DNA of 64,000 nt, from assembly GCF_018310345.1 (NCBI RefSeq), contig NZ_JAGXBY010000003.1, forward strand, positions 1 to 64,000, given 5' to 3'. Position numbers and translations under genes: made by a program. A model generated the notes under the pieces. The model did no database searches. It had not been told where the DNA came from and saw only the letters and a program-made list of their open reading frames with translations. The stretch comes from Ornithinibacillus massiliensis. Lineage in GTDB: Bacteria > Bacillota > Bacilli > Bacillales > Amphibacillaceae. This document shows positions 36,086 through 44,700 of this stretch, piece by piece; the stretch's first letter is position 1; each line of letters starts with the position of its first letter.

Positions 36086-36522
36086 ATTCCCACCTCATAA
36101 ATCGAAATCCTAGTTGAATAATACCATACCGCTGTCAAAAATAGTCAAAATTTAAGAATATTTCACTTACATTATCAAGTTTACTCTTTTCAAATACTTA
36201 TGCGTTACTTGAAATTAGTAAACGGTAAGCACCATATCATCAATTGAATAGGTATTCTTTTCTCCTTTCATCCCTTTTTAAAGAAATCTCCTCAACAACC
36301 ACATCCTCAATTATACATTTTTGTAAATTAATTACAAATTTTTCATAATATCAAGCTTAACTAACTCGGTTATCGTGGAATTCAGTATTAAAAATACTTT
36401 TTACAGCATTCGATCTCTACTATCTAATAAATGGTAATCACTTTTTAGGCTAAAGGTCCCTCTTTACAATCGCTTCATAATTGTTTATAGTGTTTTTGTA
36501 ACATAACTGCATATTATCGTTT
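36086..36522. other. Non-coding gap upstream of the TPP riboswitch
   Basis: About 440 AT-rich bases with no convincing gene on either strand. It should hold the promoter of the ykoFEDC transcript near 36480-36520 (a TGCATATTAT extended -10 is a candidate at 36508-36517) and that of the EAL-HDOD gene. Confidence 0.5.
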
Positions 36523-36608
36523 GCACTAGGGGAGCTACTTTAAGTGGCTGAGAAGACATTGTCTGACCCTTATAACCCGATCTAGATAATACTAGCGTGG
36601 GGAAGTGC
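36523..36608 (+). promoter_or_regulatory. TPP riboswitch (THI element)
   Basis: The conserved parts of the thiamine pyrophosphate aptamer are present in order: GGGGAGCT, GGCTGAGAA, GACCCTTATAACCCGATCTAG, then AATACTAGCGTGGGGAAGTG. GCACT (36523-36527) and AGTGC (36604-36608) form stem P1. It lies 112 bases upstream of ykoF and a terminator follows, so high TPP should stop transcription early. Confidence 0.95.
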
Positions 36609-36661
36609 GGTTGGCCCTATGTTGTTCTTTTTTGACACTTTTTGAACTGATATACATAACC

Positions 36662-36692
36662 AAACTGCATTCCCACGGGATGCAGTTTTTTT
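36662..36692 (+). terminator. Riboswitch-controlled terminator
   Basis: AAACTGCAT (36662-36670) pairs with ATGCAGTTT (36680-36688), followed by a T-run (36686-36692). It lies between the aptamer and ykoF and is the likely expression platform. Confidence 0.88.
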
Positions 36693-36719
36693 GTTGCAAA
36701 AAATTATGAGGAGGAATTT

Positions 36720-37310
36720 ATGATGAAAAACGTTTGTGGCACAAGTAGGATTGCGGGTTGTCAGTTTACGCTTTTCCCCATGAGCAATCAGTTTGTAGAA
36801 ATTATACTTACAGCTTTAGAAGAGGTTGATACATCAAAGGTATGGAAGGATACAGATGATGTTAGTACTTGTGTTCGTGGAAGGATTGTCCATATTTTCG
36901 ATGTAACAAAAGCTATCTTCTTACACGCAGCAAAAACAGGGGAACATGTAGCAATGAGTGGAACTTTTTCAATCGGCTGTCCTGGAGATACTGATGCAGA
37001 TGTCTACATGGATGAAACAGAAGAACCATTAAACAAAGAACTTAGTGCTTCAATAACGCAACAAGCCGGCTGTAAATTTGCCTTATACCCATTGGGTAGA
37101 GAGGACTATATGGATACGATTTATCAACAAATTGATTTATCGAAGTCACGTGGCGTTACAGTAAGCGGAAGCCATTACGCAACACGTCTGGATGGAGATG
37201 TACATGCTATTTTCCATACGATGCAGGATGCTTTTCAACAAGCTCAAGAAGAGGTATCTCATGTAACTATGACGTTCACCATTACAGCAAACAGTCCATC
37301 CAATAAATAA
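36720..37310 (+). CDS. ykoF: Thiamine/HMP-binding protein YkoF
   Basis: Cytoplasmic protein with two tandem ACT-like YkoF domains (about 8-95 and 110-196), beginning ISSRIAGCQFTLFPM-like (here SRIAGCQFTLFPMS) and QAGCKFALYPLG, the repeat evident from these two matching starts. The B. subtilis protein binds thiamine and works with the YkoEDC transporter. 196 residues. ATG after GAGGAGGAATTT. First gene of the riboswitch-controlled operon. Confidence 0.93.
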   Translation: MMKNVCGTSRIAGCQFTLFPMSNQFVEIILTALEEVDTSKVWKDTDDVSTCVRGRIVHIFDVTKAIFLHAAKTGEHVAMSGTFSIGCPGDTDADVYMDETEEPLNKELSASITQQAGCKFALYPLGREDYMDTIYQQIDLSKSRGVTVSGSHYATRLDGDVHAIFHTMQDAFQQAQEEVSHVTMTFTITANSPSNK

Positions 37311-37321
37311 GGAGTATTGTC

Positions 37322-37927
37322 ATGTCTAAAAAATGGAATTTAAAAGAAATTATTTTAATGTCAATTTTAGGGGTTGTATTTGGGATCATCTATCTCTTGT
37401 TCTTTTTTGTAGGTCAAGGAATAACTACCTTACTTACCCCCTTGGGATTAGGTCCTTTAGGATATGAATTTATTTTTGGTATTTGGTTTATTGTATCTAT
37501 AATAGCTGCCTATATTATTCGAAAGCCTGGTGTTGCACTAACAGCCGAGGTCATTGCAGCTGTTGTAGAAGTATTAATGGGAACTACCGCTGGCCCTACA
37601 CTTATTCTGTCCGGCTTTATCCAAGGCTTAGGTGCAGAGTTAGCATTTGCTTTAACAGGTTGGCGTAAATATACGTTACCAGTACTTATGCTATCAGGAG
37701 TAACTGCGGCTTGTGTAAGCTTTGGCTATCACTTATATGCATCAGGGATTATAGCATTAGAAAGTTGGATTATTATCGCTTCTTTGATCATTCGAATCAT
37801 TAGTGGTGCCATTCTGGCTGGAATACTTGGCAAATGGATTGGAGATCAACTTGCTAAAACTGGTGTATTAAGAGGCTACGCATTAGGAAAGGAATTACGT
37901 GAAAAACGTGAATCACAAGCCATATAA
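37322..37927 (+). CDS. ykoE: ECF transporter substrate-binding subunit YkoE
   Basis: Membrane S-component for the thiamine precursor hydroxymethylpyrimidine or thiamine itself. The 201-residue protein has about six helices and blocks such as EVIAAVVEVLMGT and GFIQGLGAELAFALTGWRKY. It starts 11 bases after ykoF and its end overlaps the ykoD start by 29 bases. Confidence 0.92.
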   Translation: MSKKWNLKEIILMSILGVVFGIIYLLFFFVGQGITTLLTPLGLGPLGYEFIFGIWFIVSIIAAYIIRKPGVALTAEVIAAVVEVLMGTTAGPTLILSGFIQGLGAELAFALTGWRKYTLPVLMLSGVTAACVSFGYHLYASGIIALESWIIIASLIIRIISGAILAGILGKWIGDQLAKTGVLRGYALGKELREKRESQAI

Positions 37928-39494
37928 CGAAACAATTCAACCGTTAATACAAGTAAATAACTTTAGTCTTTGGTACGAAAATAATGAATCTCCAGTCTTA
38001 AACAATTTAACATTTTCTATCTATTCTAATCAGATTGCATTATTAATGGGGACTAGTGGTTCTGGAAAAAGTAGCCTAGCATTATGCTTAAATGGGATAT
38101 ATCCAGAGGCAGTTGAAGGAATTTCTTCTGGTGATATTTATTTTGAAGGAAATCATATAACCAATTATGCCAAGGGAGAATTATCCCAGAATATTGGGAT
38201 TGTATTCCAAGACCCAGAAAGTCAGTTTTGCATGCTAACTGTTGAAGACGAATTAGCATTTACGTTAGAAAATAGGAAAGTACCTTCAAAGGAAATGCCT
38301 GATCGAATTAAAAAAATTCTTCAACTAATGAAGATGGAAAGCTACATGAAAAGAGAACTTCAAGAACTCTCTGGTGGAGAAAAACAAAAAATCGCATTAG
38401 CTGCAGTTCTTTTACTAGAACCAAAGCTAATCATTTTAGATGAACCAACTGCAAATCTAGATCCCATTTCTAGTTTAGAGTTTATAAATCTAGTACATCA
38501 AATAAAGCAGGAAACGAACACTGCTTTCTTTATCATAGATCATCAATCTGATGATTGGCTTCCTATTTTACACCGATTATTAGTTTTAGGAAAAAATGGT
38601 ACCCTGATGGCAAATGGTAAGCCAAATGAAATTTTTCAGGATACGATAATGGAGAAAGAAGGTATATTTTTACCGAAAAAATACCAAGAACCTTATCCAT
38701 TTGACAAACGATTAATCAAACAGGAACAACGCATAATCTATTCTTTTGAACATGTATCTTTTAATTACAAGGGAATAGGTGTCTTACATGATATTAATCT
38801 TGAACTATTTCAAGGTGAAATGGTTGCGATTGTTGGACAAAATGGAGCAGGTAAGTCTACTTTACTCCAGTTAATGTCCGGTCTGTTAATTCCTGATTCT
38901 GGGGAAGTGACATTTTATAATAAACCATTAGGAGCATGGAAAGAGAATGAACTAAGAAGTAAAATAGGATTTGTTTTCCAAAATCCAGAGCATCAATTTA
39001 TTACTGACACGGTATATGATGAAACATCCTTTAGTATGCGACTAAACGGTATATCGGATGAATTAATAAACCATAACGTATTAAAGCTTCTCGACCAGTT
39101 TAATTTGACTCATCTGCAACATGCCAATCCTTTTTCGTTAAGTGGTGGACAAAAAAGAAGACTAAGTGTAGCAACTATGCTAGATGAAGAACCTTCCTTA
39201 CTTCTATTGGATGAACCAACTTTTGGCCAAGATGCTCATAACACAAGAGAGATGTTAGCTATTCTCTTACAGCTTTTAGAAAGTGGAACGAGTATAGTCA
39301 TGATTACACATGATATGGATCTTGCCGATTTCGCCGATAGAATATTGGTATTGGATCAGCAGAGACTTTGTTTCTCTGGTACACCAGATGAATTATGGAT
39401 GCAACAGGATATTATTTCGAAAGCAAGACTAAGGTTGCCATATCGCATGGAAAAACAATGTAGAGTTGGTGAACAACATGATTTCGTCTATTAA
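37899..39494 (+). CDS. ykoD: ECF transporter double ATPase YkoD
   Basis: A single chain of 531 residues with two ABC ATPase domains. The first has Walker A GTSGSGKSS and signature LSGGEKQKIALA; the second has GQNGAGKST and LSGGQKRRLSVA; both Walker B motifs end in LDEPT. It energises uptake through YkoE and YkoC. The start is a GTG inside the ykoE end. Confidence 0.94.
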   Translation: MKNVNHKPYNETIQPLIQVNNFSLWYENNESPVLNNLTFSIYSNQIALLMGTSGSGKSSLALCLNGIYPEAVEGISSGDIYFEGNHITNYAKGELSQNIGIVFQDPESQFCMLTVEDELAFTLENRKVPSKEMPDRIKKILQLMKMESYMKRELQELSGGEKQKIALAAVLLLEPKLIILDEPTANLDPISSLEFINLVHQIKQETNTAFFIIDHQSDDWLPILHRLLVLGKNGTLMANGKPNEIFQDTIMEKEGIFLPKKYQEPYPFDKRLIKQEQRIIYSFEHVSFNYKGIGVLHDINLELFQGEMVAIVGQNGAGKSTLLQLMSGLLIPDSGEVTFYNKPLGAWKENELRSKIGFVFQNPEHQFITDTVYDETSFSMRLNGISDELINHNVLKLLDQFNLTHLQHANPFSLSGGQKRRLSVATMLDEEPSLLLLDEPTFGQDAHNTREMLAILLQLLESGTSIVMITHDMDLADFADRILVLDQQRLCFSGTPDELWMQQDIISKARLRLPYRMEKQCRVGEQHDFVY

Positions 39495-40263
39495 TCCAGC
39501 TATCAAAGCGATTGCTATATTAATTCCCGGCGTACTACTCGGTTTAATGTATGACGTTATGACACCACTTCTCTACTTTGTGTTTATTATTAGTATCACA
39601 TTCTTATTCACAACGATATCCTTTAAGAAGTGGATAAAAATGTTTGCTCCCTTTCTTTTCCTTGTTTTGGGGCTTGCCTGGATGACGATGCTATATACAA
39701 GTGGACGTTTCTCTGGTGGTGATGTTTTATTTCATATTTTTATGTTTGAAATTCAAGTCGGTAGTGTCCTCACCGCGATAAGTCTAGCATTACGTTCACT
39801 TTGCTTTGTTTCACTATCCCTATTATTTGCGCTTACGACAGATTCTACCAAGTTCATGTTGAGCTTGATGCAACAGTGTAAATTACCGCCTAGAATCACC
39901 TATGGCATTCTAGCGGGGTATCGTTTCTTACCTACATTTAAACAAGAATTCGATACGATTAGAAAAGCACATCGGATTCGTGGAGTGGGAAGGGCAACAG
40001 GCATAAAGGAAAGATTACATCAGTTCCGTCGCTATATCATTCCCTTACTAGCAAATGGGATTCGTAGAGCTGAACGAGTAGCTATTGCTATGGAGTCCAA
40101 AGGATTTACTGGAGACCCCGACCGAACCTACTATCGAGAATTAAAAGTTAAAAAGAGGGATTGGTTATTTCTTTTGATGATGGTAGGCGTATTATTAGGG
40201 ATAATGGTACTCTCTTACTATCTAGGATACTTCAATATAATGGGGTATAAAATCAAACCATGA
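39478..40263 (+). CDS. ykoC: ECF transporter transmembrane subunit YkoC
   Basis: Coupling (T) component, about 261 residues with five or so helices and the EcfT motif AIAMESKGFTGDPDRTYY near the C-terminus, preceded by RAHRIRGVGRA-type coupling helices. The ATG at 39478 is likely (GGTGA lies upstream); a TTG at 39466 is an alternative. It overlaps ykoD. Last gene of the operon. Confidence 0.92.
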   Translation: MISSINPAIKAIAILIPGVLLGLMYDVMTPLLYFVFIISITFLFTTISFKKWIKMFAPFLFLVLGLAWMTMLYTSGRFSGGDVLFHIFMFEIQVGSVLTAISLALRSLCFVSLSLLFALTTDSTKFMLSLMQQCKLPPRITYGILAGYRFLPTFKQEFDTIRKAHRIRGVGRATGIKERLHQFRRYIIPLLANGIRRAERVAIAMESKGFTGDPDRTYYRELKVKKRDWLFLLMMVGVLLGIMVLSYYLGYFNIMGYKIKP

Positions 40264-40345
40264 TGCTTTCATGTAGGCTTTTACGTGTTATTGAAAAATA
40301 ACTATAATAAGATTCTAGAATATAACGAAAAAATTAAATGTAGTT

Positions 40346-40472
40346 CCGAATGATGTGCGATACTACCTCCGGAAATACGTGTAGACGAGGGCGTGAGGAT
40401 AGGACCTTCCCAGAGCCCCAGGAATGCACATCGAAATATATTTCCGGAAGGGATTATTAGCTCATCATTCGG
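40346..40472. repeat. Nested inverted-repeat element
   Basis: Outer arms CCGAATGATG (40346-40355) and CATCATTCGG (40463-40472) and inner arms TCCGGAAATA (40368-40377) and TATTTCCGGA (40439-40448) are perfect; the segments between them differ. The 61-base core is GC-rich and self-complementary (GGGC/GCCC, CCTTCCC nearby). It lies between convergent ykoC and the exporter gene. The inner arm matches the core of the element at 62.8-63.1 kb. Confidence 0.75.
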
Positions 40473-40518
40473 TTTTTCTATTATAATAAATAATTTTGTC
40501 CCAAACTTATTCCCCGTT

Positions 40519-41559
40519 TTATTTTTTATTTTCTTTCAATCTAACAAAACGCTCAAGTTTATTCAATTCAAAAAACAGCTCTATAATGCTATTAGCAATT
40601 GGAAAAACCTTTGCCCACTTTGTAAATTCTGCTCCTTGTAATTCCTCAATCAAATTATTGATGGTTACCTGCATTGCTGCTTTCGTCTCTTTTTGTAAAT
40701 CCTTATCTAAAATGATCTTATCCTCATACAAAAGCAATATATTTTCACAATAAGAATTAATCTCTTGAACTAGTTTTTTAATTAAGAACGATTTATTACT
40801 AGACATCATTTCTATATCATGAATATTCTTCTCTAATTCCCGAATAAGCGTATGTTTCTTACTTAGTACTTGAATCATATGTTTATAGATAATAATACTA
40901 CGGAAAAAGCTTAGCCGCTTCCTAATAAAAAGTCGATTTCTTTCATCCGATATTATCTCATAATAATTTTTAGCATCATGAATTAATTTTTCCGCCTCTT
41001 TATCCTCCGCTCTCATTTGTGGTACACTCATCGTCTTATTCGATATGACCCGTAATAAAAAGTTGGTTTGTTCACTTGCCTTTTTAATTAACGAAAACAA
41101 TATCTTTTTGTGATTTGGCGGCATGATTAGTGCGTTAATGATAAATGCAGATACAACGCCAATAGCTACTAAAGAAAGACGTTCGATAATATACATATAA
41201 CTAATTCCGTTATCTCCACCTAGCATCATCGTAATAATCGTTAAGACGGTCAAGCTTACAGTTTTATTCAGCCCGAGCTTTATATTAATAGCAATAGAAA
41301 TAATAACAATTGCCCCAACGGATAGTGGATGGTTACCTAATAAAAAATACCCACCTAACGCAAAGACAATCCCAACACTGTTCGAAATAATAACTTCTTT
41401 TATATACGTATACGACCTCATAATGGATGGCTGCATCGCTAATACTGCAGCAATACCCGCTACGATTTGTAGTTCTAAGTTTAATAATTCTGTAACAAGT
41501 AATGTTAATGCTACTGCTAGACCCGTTTTCACCATACGTGGGCCAATATTAAATTCCAT
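40519..41559 (-). CDS. Aromatic acid exporter family membrane protein (YqjA/DUF939-like)
   Basis: A protein of about 346 residues with six helices in the N-terminal half (GPRMVKTGLAVALTLLV, AGIAAVLAMQPSIMRSY and MMLGGDNGISY blocks are typical of ArAE_1) and a helical cytoplasmic C-terminal domain from about residue 170. The ATG at 41559 follows TTGAGG; a GTG at 41568 is an alternative. The substrate is unknown. Confidence 0.8.
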   Translation of the reverse strand: MEFNIGPRMVKTGLAVALTLLVTELLNLELQIVAGIAAVLAMQPSIMRSYTYIKEVIISNSVGIVFALGGYFLLGNHPLSVGAIVIISIAINIKLGLNKTVSLTVLTIITMMLGGDNGISYMYIIERLSLVAIGVVSAFIINALIMPPNHKKILFSLIKKASEQTNFLLRVISNKTMSVPQMRAEDKEAEKLIHDAKNYYEIISDERNRLFIRKRLSFFRSIIIYKHMIQVLSKKHTLIRELEKNIHDIEMMSSNKSFLIKKLVQEINSYCENILLLYEDKIILDKDLQKETKAAMQVTINNLIEELQGAEFTKWAKVFPIANSIIELFFELNKLERFVRLKENKK

Positions 41560-41670
41560 GTTTTGCACCTCAAGTACTTTTTATAAAGATAGACCTATTA
41601 TAGATACTCCTCCTACAAAATTCAATTACTATTTTTAGTGTTCATTCGACAATAATACTTACATAACATG

Positions 41671-41706
41671 AAAAAAGGTGTAGAGGCTTCTATACCACTA
41701 CACCTT
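41671..41706 (-). terminator. Terminator of the large protease gene
   Basis: AAGGTGTAG (41675-41683) pairs with CTACACCTT (41698-41706); on the minus strand the stem is followed by TTTTTT. Confidence 0.85.
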
Positions 41707-41727
41707 CTTTCTTAAGGCTTCAGGAAA

Positions 41728-44700
41728 TTAATTATTTCCTTTTCCTTTATTTGTATCCTTCTTATCTTTACCTTTTCCATTGTTACCTTTCTCTTTATCA
41801 GTACCTTTATTCCCTTGGCTATTATCCCCGTCACCTTGTTCTGTTATAAACAGTCTTCCATCTGCTAATTGACGAGTCTCGTTACCATAGCTATCCCTTA
41901 CCTTAACCTCGATCACAGCACCTTCAGCAAGTACATTACTTGGTACTGTCCAATAACCTACATAATGTCCAGGAGTAGTTTCTACTAATGGGAGTTCAAT
42001 AGGATTATAAGATGTCACCCCATTTAAATTTGTAAGCGGCATTTGAACGACAAAGGATGCTTTTAATCCAGGCTCACTATCAAACTCAATCTGAACACTT
42101 TGGCCAACATGTAAATGTTGATCTTCAGTAGGTGTTAAATTTGTAATCTCTGGCGCTGTAAATTTCGCATAAACTGTAAAGGTTTGAGTAGTTGTATTGC
42201 CAGCTTCATCGGTTGCAACTACTTCTATCGTATTTTCGCCTTCATCAAGCATGATTCGTTTTGAGAATTCTCCATCTTCCACAGAAGCAGCTTGTCCATT
42301 GACTGTTACCGTAGAAAGATTATCATCATGAACCATTCCCTGTACAGTTAATGTCTCACGATTTGTCTTTTGTCCATCTTCTACATTTAAAACATTCAAC
42401 TCAGGTGCGATCGTATCTAATGTTACGGTAACAACTTCAGAAGCTGTCGCTTGTTCGCCATTGACATAGGTTACGGCTTGAAGATTATTTTGACCTTCTT
42501 CTAATTCAATGTCGAAGCTGAATGATCCATCTTCACCAATTTCTGCTGTGCCTAATTCTGTATCATTATTCAATAAACTTACTGTTGTAGTAGGTGATGC
42601 TGTACCTTCTACAGTTACAGTAGCCTCATTAGTGAATGTACCGTCTGCTGGAGAAGTGATTTCTGGTTTTTCTACTCCATATGCGACACGAGCACGAATC
42701 ATATAATTTCCTTCATCAGCTGGTGACAACGACCATGATCCTCCTACATATTGATAACTTCTTCCAGCATTTGGACCATTCTCATCCGTCGCTAATCCAG
42801 GTGCATTAGGATTTGGTGAAGTCTGAATATAAACCATATAGAAGTCACCATCTACTTGGATATTATGTTCTCTTAAGTCAACTACAGTCCACTCGTTTAG
42901 GTCACGGATTGCTTCTGCTTCAATTGGCCCTACTAATTTTTCAGCTGGGAGTCCATCAGCACCAGCACTCCATACCTCTACTGCAAAACCAGTTCCTCCA
43001 GGGCTTGGCCAATCTGTTCCATGGAATTGGAATACCCCATCTGTAACGATTGCTTGTTCTTGCCCTTCAGGTAGAGACATTTTCACTGCCCAACCATTAC
43101 CAGCATCATAAAATACACGTGCATTTTCTGCAGTTCCATCATCATAACCAATTTCTCCACCTGGGACAGTAAAGAATGGTTCGAGTGCAATGTCTAATGT
43201 TTTATTTTCGTCAAATGTTACTTCCATTTCTTGCCCTTTATAGTCTTGAGCAATAACCTTTAATGTGTAAGTTCCTTCATAAGCTGTAATAGAGAAGTTT
43301 CCATTTTCATCTGTTTTAACCGGTTCTACATTAGCATCTTCTACTAAAAGAAGTGTTGCATCTACTATTGGATTACCCGATTGTTCACTTGTAACAGTCC
43401 CTGAAACAGTTGCTTTTGGTAATTCCTCCAGTACAAAGTTTGCTGTAGCTGTTTCACTTTCTGTAACTGTCACACTTTGTTCTTCTGCTCGGAATCCATA
43501 CGTTTCTGCTACCAATGTATACGCTCCAGAAGGTAGTGTCATTTTGTATGTTCCATCTTGTGGATTGGTAGATACAGAGCGACCATTTTCAAGCACAGAT
43601 ACGATAGCTTCAAGTGGTAAACCACTAGTTTGATTATCGCTAGTTTCAACGGATGATTTTACATCAGCTTTAGCTGATTTAGCATTTGATTTCTTTGATA
43701 ATTCTTTCTCTAACTTCGCTTCCTTTTCTTTTTCAGCTGCTTCATCTTGCTTTGTGAATTTCTTACTAGCAGGATTATTCTCTAGGTTTAAGGAAGAGTC
43801 AGCTATTGCAACATCATCAATATACCAACCTAATCTTTCAACACTAGCGTCTGAATAAGCATAAAACCCAACATAGATAGTTTGGCCTGCATATTCGGAT
43901 AGGTCGACTTCAGCATCTTGCCATTCCGTTGCACTACCATGGAATTCTGCTAATGTTGTCCAATTAATCATATTTGTTGATACAACTACTTCACCGTAAT
44001 CCCAAGCTCTTCCTGTAGAAGATTGTTCGAATTCATGCCAGCTCTTAAACTGAAGATAAGCACCTTCATCCGGAACTTGTACTCCTGGCATAATAAGTGT
44101 TCCGTCCATTCTTGATGGATACTGTCCGCCAAGATTTGTCGCATACACATTCTCACCAGAAACAGCTTCATTTGGCCCAGAAGTTGGTTCTCCAAGTTCC
44201 CAAACATTATTACTTCCAATGAGCGTCCAACCTTGTGGGTTATTTTCAAAGTCTTCAAAGTATCCTACTGTTATTCCATCCGTAAGCGAAATGACGTATT
44301 CATCACTTTCTACCGTATTACCAGCATAATCAGAAACCTCCCACTTATAAGTGAAAGAATCCCCAGTAACTTGATTTGCCGGAACAACGACAGAGAAAGT
44401 AGCTTCTAAGTTGTTTCCAGATTCTAATTCAGCCTCTAGCGCTTGCCAATCACCATTTTCATCTTGATAATGTAAAGTTGCTCCACCAACAAGCATATTG
44501 TCTCGTACAAGCACATCTAGATTTAATGCCATTCCACTATATGCAATATCAGGTGGTGTATGTTCAAATGTTGGAGGTATGGTATCATTGTTATATTGAG
44601 ATTCATCTGTTAATGCAACTTCATCTATATACCAACCATCTCTCGTAACACTGCCATCAGAATACGTGTAGAAACCAATGTAAACGCGTTGTCCTTGGTA

